Assembly: GCA_017893485.1 (NCBI GenBank)
Contig: CM030364.1
Coordinates: 250,595,731-250,659,730, forward strand
Length of the DNA stretch: 64,000 nucleotides
Reading direction: 5' to 3'
DNA from: Hemerocallis citrina
Taxonomy: Eukaryota > Streptophyta > Magnoliopsida > Asparagales > Asphodelaceae
Part shown: piece by piece, positions 10,132 to 18,212 of the stretch
Layout of the letters: every line of letters begins with the position of its first letter
Numbering within the stretch: the first letter of the stretch is position 1
Notes under the pieces: model-generated
What the model was told of the DNA's origin: nothing
Seen by the model: the letters and a program-made list of their open reading frames with translations, nothing else
Databases searched by the model: none
Position numbers and translations under genes: made by a program

Positions 10132-11239
10132 ATGGACAGGGCTCAGTCTGGTTCGTCGGCGTCGACGTCTGGGGGGAACGCAAAACCCGCCTCCAGACCG
10201 ACTTCGTGGGAGGAGTCTGACCTCGAAGGGGAGTTTGTAGGCGACGATCAGCCAGTGTATGATGTGAAGCCGCTGCGGTCTCGAAGGTTTTTTGTCGTGG
10301 AGAGTAGTGATTCTGAGGAGGGGGAGGTCGAAGGGGCCCAGGTAGGAGGTCAGGGCGTGGGCTCGAGCTCCATGCCGACAGGTCTGGGGCGATTATCTAC
10401 CCCCTCCCCGGAACGGACCAAGAAGAAAAAGAGGGCTTCGAAGAAGAAGGGGTCGAGGATAGAGGGCTCGAGTCAGGCGCCTGTTAACTTGGGGACAGGG
10501 TCATCTGTACAGCCTAAGTCGTTCCGTTGGTACCCCGACGATCTTTCTGACAAGGAGGCGTGTGGGGTCCAACCGTCGTCGCCGAGCCGGAAGAGGGTGA
10601 TAATGGACGCACTTCCGACCGTTCTGGAGGTAGGTAATTTGGAGGCTTTGCGGTTGGCGTACCATATAGGGTCCAGCTATGAGCTCATGTTGCCGAGCTC
10701 CACTCTTCGACCGACCGACCCTCTGCCGGATCGGTATTGCGTCTTCCCCGTGGATGCCTTTATCTCCGGTCTGAGGCTGCCTGTTCACCCTTTCGTCCGT
10801 GAGGTGTTGAATTGGGCGACCTTGGCGCCGATGCAGTACGGACCCAATTCTTTGAAGCAGATCGTCTGCTTCGTGTTGCTGTGTGAGGAGCAGAGGGTAC
10901 CTCTACGGCTGAATGTCTTCCGAGCGATGATGATGATCGGCTCGTCGGCTGAGGGTATCTATTACATTTTGCCCCGGGGCAAGGGGAAAGTTGTCCACGG
11001 TCATCCGGACTCCATCAAGGAGTGGAAGAAGAAGTATCTGGTGATCCGGAGTGAGGAATCTTGGGACATCCCTACTCGGTGGAACCACTCTAAGCCGAGC
11101 TATAAAATGCCGAAGCCGAGGGACCTGACCGCCGAGGAGTGGGGGTTTGTTGAGCGCCTCCGTTTGTCATATAGCATCGACTGGGCGAAGGTGACCGAGG
11201 GCCACTTGGTGAATGCCGGACTGAGCCCGGCCGATCTAC
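10132..11239 (+). CDS. E1 antisense gene, exon 1
   Basis: Starts at an ATG about 160 bp past the TATA box and ends at C/GTATGT, in phase 1. Residues ~1-140 are low-complexity, acidic then lysine-rich (KKKKRASKKKGS). Residues ~150-370 hold the conserved domain, ending ...SIDWAKVTEGHLVNAGLSP. Without splicing the frame stops at 11245-11247, giving 371 residues. Confidence 0.8.
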
Positions 11240-12979
11240 GTATGTAGTTGTTTCTTTCATTTTGTCTTCGTTGTTCCTCTGTGCTCATTGTCCTTACTGG
11301 ATCTTTTTGCAGGTATGGATCCTGAGTCGATCAAGGCGAAAAGGCTCGAAATGAAGAAGGAGGAGGCCAGGAAGAAGATGAAGACGAGGGGGTCGTCCCC
11401 GGGGGTTTCCGAGGCCCCTGTTCAGCCGCGGGCCAAAAGGACTCGTTCGGAGGCGGTCAAGGACGCGGTGGTTCAGAGTGGTCCGGACCCGGGCAAGGTC
11501 ACCGATCTTGATAAGGGGAAGGTCCCTCTGGTGGATCCGGAGATAGAGGAGAGGCTTCGGCGACCGTGGGTGCCGAGTTGGTCGATCCGCGAGGGAGACT
11601 GTTTGACCCGAGGGCGGCAAGCTGTCGAGGTGGCGAGTAAGTTGGCGACCCCCCGGGATCGTTTGGAGATGGAGACCGAGACCCTGGATGAGGCGTATAC
11701 TCGCCTCGCAGAGGCCAATGTGCTGGTAAGTCTGTCAACCTCTTTTGTCCCGTGATTGCTTTGTAGAGGAGGTTCCCTCAGTTGTGTTCGGTGACTACAG
11801 GCGACCGTGCAGGGGGCCCACGTGAGGGGCCTTTACGAGGCCGCTTTGAAGCGGGAGCGCGACCGGGCGGACAAGGCCGAGTAGGAGACGAAAGAGATGA
11901 AGACAGAGTTCGAAGGCTCTCAGAAGAGGGAGCAAGAGATGAAGTCGGCCTTCGACAAGGAGAAGGGGGAGTGGGCGGAGAAGATGGCGGCTCAGGAGAA
12001 GGAGTTTGCCAAGGAGCGGAAAGAGCTGACAGAGACGAGTCAGCTCCTGGTGATCAATGCTCAAGATGAGTGTTATGCGAAGGCAATCAGCCACGTGAGG
12101 CACTTCTACCCGACCCTTGATCTGTCCAATTTCGAGTACGACATGGAGGTCGAGGGAACACCGAAGGCCCCTGGCGATGAAGGGTCTGCTCCCGATCCGC
12201 CCGTCGACCCCCTCGTGGACCTGCCTGCCGACGCTGAGGTGGGAAAACACGTTGTATAATTTTTTGTTTTTCTATTTCCTTCCTTCGATTGTATTTGCCT
12301 CCCGCGGACTGGCCACCGCATTTTTTGTAAGAAGCGACTCGATTTATAACAATGGATTTTTGACCGACCAAGTGTTCTGACTCCGGATGTTTCCCGTCCT
12401 CCTTGCTTATGCGTTTTGAGTTGGCTGGTTTTCTTGTAGGTTGCGGCTCTTCTTCCCGAGGTGGACCCCCATCGCCCCGACGTGGTGTGGCTCCAGAGCA
12501 AAGTTGAAGCCCTGGAGGCCACGTTGGTTCGCTATCGAAAGGGGGCTCGCGACACTGATGCGGCCTTTAACTATTATTGGAATAAGTCTGAGGCCTTAAG
12601 TGAGGAGGCGAGCCGGCTGAGGAGGGCGATGGCGGACCGGGATCTCGGGGGTGTCGGGCTAGGACACACCACGTCGAACGCCTCGGTGCAGAAGCCCCCT
12701 TCCGAGAGGCTACTTCGGGATGTCATAGTGGAGAAGGAGATGGAGATACACCGCTATAAGACGATGTTGGGCGTTTCGTCATCTTCCTCTGTGGATCGGC
12801 GAGCGGAGGGGGTTCCTTCTGCACTGCTCCTGCTGGAGCGCCTGCGACCAGTGGATGCCCAGAGCTTTGTGGCTGGTATGTCGACCGTGGTTGAGCCCAG
12901 GGAACGCCACGATGAGGAGAGGGTTCCTAGCCGTTCGGTCGGAGTGGTCCCGCCCTTGGTTGGACTCGAGGGGCCCTAA
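10132..12979 (+). CDS. E1 antisense gene: four-exon PF04195-like / coiled-coil protein
   Basis: An additional gene transcribed opposite to gag-pol. Proposed exons: 10132-11239, 11313-11725, 11801-12238 and 12440-12979. Introns have GT/AG ends and phases 1, 0 and 0. The spliced frame is about 832 codons with one internal TAG (11882-11884). Exon 1 encodes an acidic, serine-rich N-terminus and then a domain with FPVDAFISGLRLPVHPF and APMQYGPNSLKQIVCFVLLC, which fits the plant 'putative gypsy type transposon' family (PF04195). Exons 2-4 are charged and mostly helical or coiled-coil. Extra antisense frames are known from Tat-lineage elements, and their role is unknown. E2 and E3 repeat the same exon layout, so the splicing model rests on comparison as well as consensus sites. 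Confidence 0.75.
11313..11725 (+). CDS. E1 antisense gene, exon 2
   Basis: The acceptor is TTTTTGCAG at 11304-11312 and the donor is CTG/GTAAGT. It encodes a lysine/arginine-rich segment (a possible nuclear localisation region, KKEEARKKMKTR), then a block with WVPSWSIREGDCLT and DEAYTRLAEANVL that is also found in E2 (WAPDWAIRKGDSLT, ELAYTRLAQASVQ). Confidence 0.75.
11801..12259 (+). CDS. E1 antisense gene, exon 3, with alternative stop
   Basis: The acceptor is GACTACAG. It encodes charged helical sequence with one TAG at 11882-11884, then the conserved INAQDECYAKAISHVRHFYP block. A donor GAG/GTGGGA at 12238/12239 would join exon 4 in phase. If unspliced, the frame ends seven codons later, at 12257-12259. 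E2 and E3 have both the GAG/GT and a nearby stop, so two isoforms are possible. Confidence 0.65.
12300..12352 (+). promoter_or_regulatory. Conserved non-coding block in intron 3
   Basis: GCGGACTGGCCACCGC, then a T-rich GTAA segment and ATTTATAAC. The same succession recurs at 28958-29005 in E2 and 59900-59952 in E3, while the intron around it is not conserved. It could be a 3'-end signal for the short isoform, a splicing element, or something acting on the other strand. Function unknown. Confidence 0.5.
12440..12979 (+). CDS. E1 antisense gene, exon 4
   Basis: The acceptor is TTCTTGTAG at 12431-12439, phase 0. It encodes coiled-coil sequence (LQSKVEALEATLVRYRKGAR), a NYYWNKSEALSEEASRLRRA block and a conserved ERLLRDVIVEKEMEIHRYK motif, then a variable tail ending LEGP and a TAA. 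E2 and E3 share the block order (FLRKVIVEKEIEIQ; FLREAVVEKELEIRR). Confidence 0.75.
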   Translation, partial: VAALLPEVDPHRPDVVWLQSKVEALEATLVRYRKGARDTDAAFNYYWNKSEALSEEASRLRRAMADRDLGGVGLGHTTSNASVQKPPSERLLRDVIVEKEMEIHRYKTMLGVSSSSSVDRRAEGVPSALLLLERLRPVDAQSFVAGMSTVVEPRERHDEERVPSRSVGVVPPLVGLEGP

Positions 12980-13376
12980 GACGGCGGCTTTCTTCTGTTT
13001 GAGATGAGGGGAGTGGTCCGGAAATGGTCTTTGTTCGTTTTTTCTAACCAAATAAAGGAGCATGAATAAAGAATTCTTTTATTCCTTTGCTCTGTTAAGG
13101 AGTGCGGTGAATGACGTCGGTGGTGTGGTTCGGCTCCGTCGATCCGCGAGGGATCAACGTGGGGCCTTAGTAAGAGCCCCTAGTCCGAGCCTGGATTGGG
13201 CCTACCGAGACGCTGGGAATGATGCCGGAGTGAAGACTCGGATGCCGATCTGCCGAGTCATTTGAAGTTTGACACAAAAGAGATTTCTCTCATACTAGAT
13301 AGGAACGGTCGTCGAAGCCGCCCTTTACACATGAAAGTTTACAACAGGGTTTTATACTCACTAGCCAAGTTAGAAT
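12980..13376. other. Spacer between the convergent antisense gene and pol remnant of E1
   Basis: The 3' flank of the antisense gene meets the 3' end of the gag-pol remnant here. An AATAAA at about 13051 is a plausible poly(A) signal on the plus strand. No further gene is seen. Confidence 0.4.
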
Positions 13377-14132
13377 CTAGGTTCGCTCCTCCAGGAACTT
13401 TATTAGATGCTCGGCGTTCCAGGGTCGGCTGATGAGCCGGCCGTCTATATCTGCCAGTCGGTACGTGCCAGGGCATACAGCCTCGACTACACGGTACAGG
13501 CCTTCCCTGTTGGGCTCGAGTTCAGCGGCGTGGAGAGGGGATGCACCCCCTCTGTCGGTGGTTATATAGCATGGCCGCGCTGCTTCGTTGTTTCCTCGGA
13601 CAATGCCGACCCCTTGGGGGTGGGAAATTTGAGTCTTAGATGGTAAGTTGAAGGTACCGCTTGGAGGGAGTTCTGTCCGGATCGGCCGAGAATGGCGTCG
13701 TAAGCCGCCCTGACGTTGATAATCATGAAATCCATGGATTTGGTCCTTTCGACAGGAGCCGATCCTGCGGTGACGTCGAGGGTAACGATCCCTTCTGTTA
13801 TGACAGGGGCGCCGGAGAGTCCATGTAACGTGTGTCCGGCGGGCTTGAGCTTTCCACCGGGTAATCTTGAGGCTCTCGAAGGTCTTGAGGAAGAAAATAT
13901 TAACTGAGCTATCGTTGTCCGCGAGGATTCGGCGAACCTCACAGTTAGCTATGTTGAGGCTGATGACGAGGGCATCGCAGTGGGGTAGGTGAACGTCTCC
14001 GAGGTTTTCTCCTGAGAAGGTGACTGGCCCCGGTTGCGGCTTGGACGAGGGGTTGTTTTGGACAGCATTCGCCTCGAGGATGAAGGTTTTTCGGGGTGCA
14101 TTTGACCCTCCTCCCATCGGCCCCTCGTGGAC
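13377..14132 (-). pseudogene. E1 protease remnant fused to the integrase C-terminus
   Basis: After the gag stop (TGA) the same frame continues into an aspartic protease: HCDALVISLNIANCEVRRIL, then ADNDSS, which replaces the usual D-T-G-S or D-N-G-S active site. A frameshift near 13865 moves the rest (AYDAILGRSGQNSLQAVPST) into another frame. At about 13550 the protein jumps to the extreme C-terminus of integrase (EGLYRVVEAVCPGTYRL... RPWNAEHLIKFLE). Reverse transcriptase, RNase H and the integrase core, normally several kilobases, are deleted. It cannot supply enzymes. Confidence 0.85.
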
Positions 14133-15695
14133 TCAGTGCAAGATGGAGGGCGTATCTGCGTTTCCCTCGGACCCGAGATCCTGATCACGGGGGTGGGTCG
14201 ACGTAGGGTTCGGAGGCGAAAGTCTCCGGTTCCTATCGTCTCGCCGATTCCGTCGGCCTTCTCGGGTGAATTGTCGGAGGAACCCTCGTGAGACGAGTTC
14301 CTCAATTTCGTCTTTCAGGGCTCGGCACTGGTCGGTCTCGTGCCCGTGATCTCTGTGGAAGCGGCAGTAGAAGCGTTGATCTCGATTCTTGTTGTTATTA
14401 GATCGGGGGGGTAGTCGGACAAGGCCTTTGTCTTCGATTTCTAAGAGGATGGCGGATACGTCATGCGTCAAGGGAGTGTACCTTTCGAAGCGGGGGACCG
14501 ACGGGACCTTCTTCACGGCCCCCGCGTCCCTCGGAGCTTTCTTTGGTGGTTCGACAGCTTCGACCTTCCGCTTTCCCTTCCCGATGGCCTCCCTGGTATC
14601 TTCGGGGTTAAGGGCCTCCTCTGCCCTAATGTATTTCTCGACCCGGTTGAGGAGATCGGGAAAGTCGATGGGGGGTCTCTTCGCCAGAGAAGCTTTCAGC
14701 TGTCCATGACGAACGTTGTGCCGAAAGGCCGCAGAGGCGACGCCTGGATCAAGAGAGGAGACCGACCTCGCCTCCGTGGTAAATCTCCGGACGAACACTC
14801 TGAGGGATTCTCCCTCTATCTGCTTGAGCCCAAGTAAAGAAGCGCTAGTCCTTTCTGCCTTCCGGCTGGTGACGAAGTGGGCAAGGAAATTGCCTTCTAG
14901 TTGGTCGAAGGAGTAAATGGAGCCGGGGGTGAGTTTCAAGTACCATTCACGAGCCGGACCCCGAAGCGTGGCGGGGAAGGCTCGGCATAGCAGGGGATCC
15001 GAGGCGCTGTGAATCATCATGAGGGTTTTAAAACCTTCCATGTGATCAGCGGGATCTCCCTCGCCATCGTAGGTCTCGAACTGAGGTGGTCGGAAATTCC
15101 TTGGTATTTCCGCTTGGAGGATGGGGGCGGAGAAGGGAGGTCGGACAGGTCTGTACCCCTGAGCCGCCCGTCGGTCGCCGTCTCCCATATGATCGAGGCG
15201 ATCCTCCATTTCTTGGAGGCGTCTTAGGAGTATGCCATCGTCTTCTGGCTGGTTTGTTGAAGGGCGCGATGCGCTGGTCTCGACACCCGACCCTGTTTGG
15301 GAGCGGAGGGTTTCCTCCCCGGGGGTCCGTCGGAGGGCCCCGAGAATTTCTCTCTGGAAGTCTTGGAACTCCTTGTGAGTGACGGGGGCTCCCTCGACCC
15401 GGTGTGGTTGGTCTGGAGGCTGCCTTCCGATGCGGCTGAGTGCCGATCTCCGTCCCTCGGGCGGCGGTCTTAGATGGTTCGGGGCCGGGTTGGAAGCGGC
15501 CCTTCGCCTGCTGCGGCTAATCTGTCGGTTGACGATTACTCCCCGTAGGTCGGGCTGGACTGTACGGGTGGCGCTCCGCCGGGATCCCTGATGGGAATCT
15601 CCGTGCCTTGATGCGCGTGGCCCGGCATTGGTGTTTGGTGGGGGCGTGTCCCATCGGTTGACGGAGGAGGCGGCCCCCTTGCCCTTGGAGGTCAT
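14133..15695 (-). CDS. gag: E1 Gag polyprotein
   Basis: Capsid/nucleocapsid protein of a Ty3/gypsy retrotransposon, about 520 residues. The open frame runs back into the primer site at 15773, but the first ATG is at 15695. A basic, proline/arginine-rich N-terminus is followed by the retrotransposon gag domain (FETYDGEGDPADHMEGFKTL, ATLRGPAREWYLKL, FVTSRKAERTSASLLGLKQI). A zinc-knuckle-like CRFHRDHGHETDQC lies near the C-terminus. The frame is intact. It ends at TGA (14133-14135), and the protease continues in the same frame, so a fusion would need stop suppression or splicing. Related Ogre/Tat elements are known to remove similar stops. Confidence 0.92.
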   Translation of the reverse strand: MTSKGKGAASSVNRWDTPPPNTNAGPRASRHGDSHQGSRRSATRTVQPDLRGVIVNRQISRSRRRAASNPAPNHLRPPPEGRRSALSRIGRQPPDQPHRVEGAPVTHKEFQDFQREILGALRRTPGEETLRSQTGSGVETSASRPSTNQPEDDGILLRRLQEMEDRLDHMGDGDRRAAQGYRPVRPPFSAPILQAEIPRNFRPPQFETYDGEGDPADHMEGFKTLMMIHSASDPLLCRAFPATLRGPAREWYLKLTPGSIYSFDQLEGNFLAHFVTSRKAERTSASLLGLKQIEGESLRVFVRRFTTEARSVSSLDPGVASAAFRHNVRHGQLKASLAKRPPIDFPDLLNRVEKYIRAEEALNPEDTREAIGKGKRKVEAVEPPKKAPRDAGAVKKVPSVPRFERYTPLTHDVSAILLEIEDKGLVRLPPRSNNNKNRDQRFYCRFHRDHGHETDQCRALKDEIEELVSRGFLRQFTREGRRNRRDDRNRRLSPPNPTSTHPRDQDLGSEGNADTPSILH

Positions 15696-15753
15696 GAAAG
15701 TTCGGCTGTCGAGGTCGCTCGATGGTCGGGCTCGGGTCGGCTTCTGAAGCAGT

Positions 15754-15773
15754 GTTCCCACAGACGGCGCCAA
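15754..15773 (-). other. E1 primer-binding site
   Basis: TTGGCGCCGTCTGTGGGAAC on the minus strand, two bases inside the 5' LTR. It is the TGGCGCCGTCTGTGGGA type common in plant Tat-type elements. I have not assigned the primer tRNA. Confidence 0.8.
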
Positions 15774-15775
15774 CC

Positions 15776-16570
15776 TGATGCGGTTTATTTCTGGGAGACG
15801 TGTGGATGCACCAGGTGTGAGTTCGGACTCAATTTGTATTTGAAGGAGAAAGCTGCTCGTCTGACGACCCTCGGCTGACCGGGCGGAACCTGTGGCGACC
15901 TCGGGGTGATTCGGAGATCTGGGCTCGGATCAGAGGATTCGGATCCGAGGTCTTGTGTACCTGCAGACGGTCCTGAAACACCGGGGTTTGTCCCGGTGGC
16001 GGACCCTCCGACGATCTAGTCAGTTTCTGTGAGAGAGTAGCAATAACTAGGTGAATTTAAGTGGAAAAAGATTGATTACCTCAAAAGGTGGGTGAGGGTC
16101 TAGTATTTATAGAGAATTCCAATCGGGTTTGGATTCGCTTGGGGGCCGGGTCTGGACCCGAAAGCCCATGGGCCTGACATGGCAGACGGCCCAGGGGGTT
16201 TAGGGCAGACGTGGCCATACCAGGAGCGGTATAGGGCTGACGTGGCAAAACCCTGGGTGGTATTTGGAGCTGACATGGCTGATCGTGGGTCTTCTGTGCT
16301 TCTGGGAGAATCGGAGGGCCTAGGCGGTGCCAGGTCATCCCCCTGCTTCGCCAGAGAGGGGGGACGGCCCGTGGGGCTGTTACGGGTCGGAGACCGAGGA
16401 CCACTGAGGCTCGCCGGATACGAGGATGCCGGTTCTGTGGGGGTGCACTTGAGGTTCGGCGCCGACCCTGTAATGGTTCGAAGCCGGACTAAATTGCTAT
16501 TTTTACCCTTCTTGAGTGAGAGTTGTATTGGGCCCTGGTTGGACCTTCAGGCCATTTTTACCCTACCACA
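15776..16570 (-). repeat. E1 5' LTR (795 bp)
   Basis: Same length and boundaries as the copy at 7303-8097. It directly abuts the primer-binding site and is followed by the TSD CCGAG. The minus-strand TATA box is at about 16104-16112, which would drive the gag transcript. Confidence 0.95.
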
Positions 16571-16660
16571 CCGAGCATAAAGAAAAATCAGGATTTATGT
16601 AGCCAACCCCAATTAGTTGGGAAAAAAAGTTTTGTTGTTGTTGTTATTATTGTTATTGTT

Positions 16661-16837
16661 GGATGATGTCAAGTTAACATCGTAGTCAAAAAAAATCGGG
16701 GAATCTTTTGTGTATCCTTGTGCTCCATTGTTAACCAAATTTGATGGGAAAAGGCTCAAATGATTAATAATGACGTCAATAACAACAATACTTGGATTAA
16801 AGCAAAGCTTAGGAACTCCTTTCGTTAATAAGTCGTA
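16661..16837 (-). pseudogene. Proximal part of the possible broken host exon
   Basis: Open minus-strand frame from 16837, after an in-frame TGA, to the LINE insertion site, continuing in frame at 4473. The composition looks protein-like (for example the run DSPIFFDYDVNL), but I recognise no domain. Splice sites are not assigned. Confidence 0.25.
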
Positions 16838-16956
16838 TCAAGTCTTATTTCTTTCACTGCTCCCAAGCCATGGTGAACGAGGAGGATTACCTTACAAAGT
16901 AAACTGCCAACATAAAACTCAGGATTTATTAACTAACTGAGAATATTGCATTCATC
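16671..16956. other. Old host DNA downstream of the LINE
   Basis: Continues the sequence found before 4464 and includes the possible broken minus-strand exon (to 16837). No other feature recognised. Confidence 0.4.
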
Positions 16957-17536
16957 CAGTGTTCTAAAAATTTTTCTAGGTGGCCGCCTAGGCGCTAGGG
17001 CGTCCCCAGCCGACTCGCATATGACCCGAGCCTTTTAAAAAATTGGTTTGGCTGCTTATACAGGTCTGGGCAAATTTTTGTGTGTGTTAAGCGAACTGAT
17101 TCACTTAAATCCCCACATTCTCAAAACCCCGACCTCCAATCCTCCCTCCCCCCCCCCCCCCCCCCTCTCTCTCTCTCTCCCTCCCTCCCCCCAAAAAAAT
17201 CAAATTCCTAAATCAGAAATCTCCCAAATCGCTCATGCTTTCCCCAATTCGTCAAAATCTTAAATCGATTGCCCATCTCTCATTGGAATCTTGATGATGG
17301 GCAATACGCAAAACAAACGCTCTACCATTGAGCTAATTCTCATTTATGAATTTTTGAGTTATTTTTTTAGTATTATATATATCTTGTATTTTATGCAGTA
17401 TATTTTCTTATAAATATATTTAAAAATATAGTAAAAAAATCCGCCTAGCATCTAGCCATCTAGGCCCCGCTTACAAGGTCTAGGGGCTAGGCCCCCATCG
17501 GTCACCGGACTACCGCCTAACAACTTTTAGAACACA
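16957..17536. mobile_element. Non-autonomous hAT-like element
   Basis: Ends are CAGTGTTCTAAAA and, at the right end reversed, TGTGTTCTAAAA. GCATTCATC flanks both sides (16948-16956 and 17537-17545), matching the 8-9 bp TSD expected for hAT. Inside are CTAGGCGCC-type motifs, a poly-C/CT tract at 17147-17190 and AT-rich sequence, with no transposase. Confidence 0.75.
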
Positions 17537-17758
17537 GCATTCATCACTGCTACATGTCTGGAAAATCAGATTGTCGAAGTTGATAGCAAAGCTTTTTAAG
17601 TTCTAAATCCAGTATAAGCAAAATGACAAGAAAACATATTAGTCTGGTCCATCTGGTGACATTGCGGGCATAAGATCTGTCATACAACATAAATTCATAG
17701 ATCAACCCCAATACCCCCCCCCCCCCACCAAAAATAATAATAATAAATAAATAAAAAT
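17537..17758. other. Short spacer between the hAT element and E2
   Basis: AT-rich, with a poly-C run at about 17717-17726 and a TAA-rich run at about 17737-17755. No gene recognised. Confidence 0.4.
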
Positions 17759-18212
17759 TGATGCTACTTGATTTAAGTGGTGGGAGCAACATGTGTGAGT
17801 TCTTGTAATTTGTGAAGCGGAAAGGGACAGATCTCAACCCTGATCGGCTTCGGCAGTTCGGATGGAAGAGGCGCTAGTGGCTGGTTGGCCGAGGTACCTG
17901 CAAAAGGCCTAGAAACACCGGGAAGGATCCCCAACGACAGGCTCTCTGACGATCTAGTCAGTCACTGGAAAAGAGACTGAGCAGCTAGGGTTCAGGTGGA
18001 GAAATATTGATTACCATTGAAAGTGAGGAGGGGGCCTGGTATTTATAGGCAGGGGTAAACGGGTCTAAAGCTTCAATGGACTGGGTTGGACCCGTTCGCC
18101 TGTGGGTCTAGAGTTGCAGATGGCCCGTTGGACAAGTTAACCTGATGATCTGGAGCGCGGATCCTGAGGAGATCAGATGGTCTGGATGTGTCTTGCTATT
18201 TTTCCCCCATCA
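17759..18212 (-). repeat. E2 3' LTR
   Basis: Starts TGATGCTACTTG and ends CCCCCATCA, next to the polypurine tract AGGAGTGGGGGGCC (minus strand, 18213-18228). It shares with the LTRs of E1, E3 and E4 the minus-strand CCTATAAATACCAG TATA region (18041-18049), GGTAATCAAT and the block around GACTAGATCGTC. Confidence 0.85.

Larger units (their letters stand above)
7303..16570 (-). mobile_element. E1: full-length non-autonomous Ty3/gypsy (Tat-type) retrotransposon
   Basis: A complete 9,268-bp element read on the minus strand. Order in its own direction: 5' LTR 16570-15776, primer site, gag, protease, abrupt junction to the last part of integrase, an antisense spliced gene (10132-12979), promoter and repeat module, an 88-bp minisatellite, polypurine tract, 3' LTR 8097-7303. 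CCGAG flanks it on both sides (7298-7302, 16571-16575). The LTRs are equal in length and differ at about nine positions by eye, so insertion was recent. Reverse transcriptase, both RNase H domains and the integrase core are missing, so movement needed proteins from a relative. Confidence 0.93.
4474..16660 (+). mobile_element. 5'-truncated RTE-type LINE, interrupted by two LTR elements
   Basis: The LINE survives in three pieces: 4474-5517, 7267-7302 and 16571-16660. It begins inside the reverse transcriptase at the SGRSTMKAIYVL block and ends with the plant RTE tail, a GTAGCCAACCCCAA motif followed by a (TTG)n-like tract at 16633-16660. GGATGATGTC flanks it at 4464-4473 and 16661-16670, a clear 10-bp TSD. 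When the two internal insertions are ignored, the C-terminal coding sequence reads through both junctions in one frame. Truncation, frameshifts and stop codons make it inactive. Confidence 0.85.

Noticed and set aside
10501..11738. Minus-strand frames overlapping the E1 antisense gene.
   Set aside because: Shadows of the GC-rich plus-strand exons; the plus-strand frames carry the conserved motifs shared with E2 and E3.
17311..17336. Reverse complement reads TAGCTCAATGGTAGAGCG, like a tRNA D-arm/A box.
   Set aside because: No anticodon, variable or T-arm folds follow, so it is not a tRNA gene; at most a tRNA-derived scrap inside the hAT-like element.
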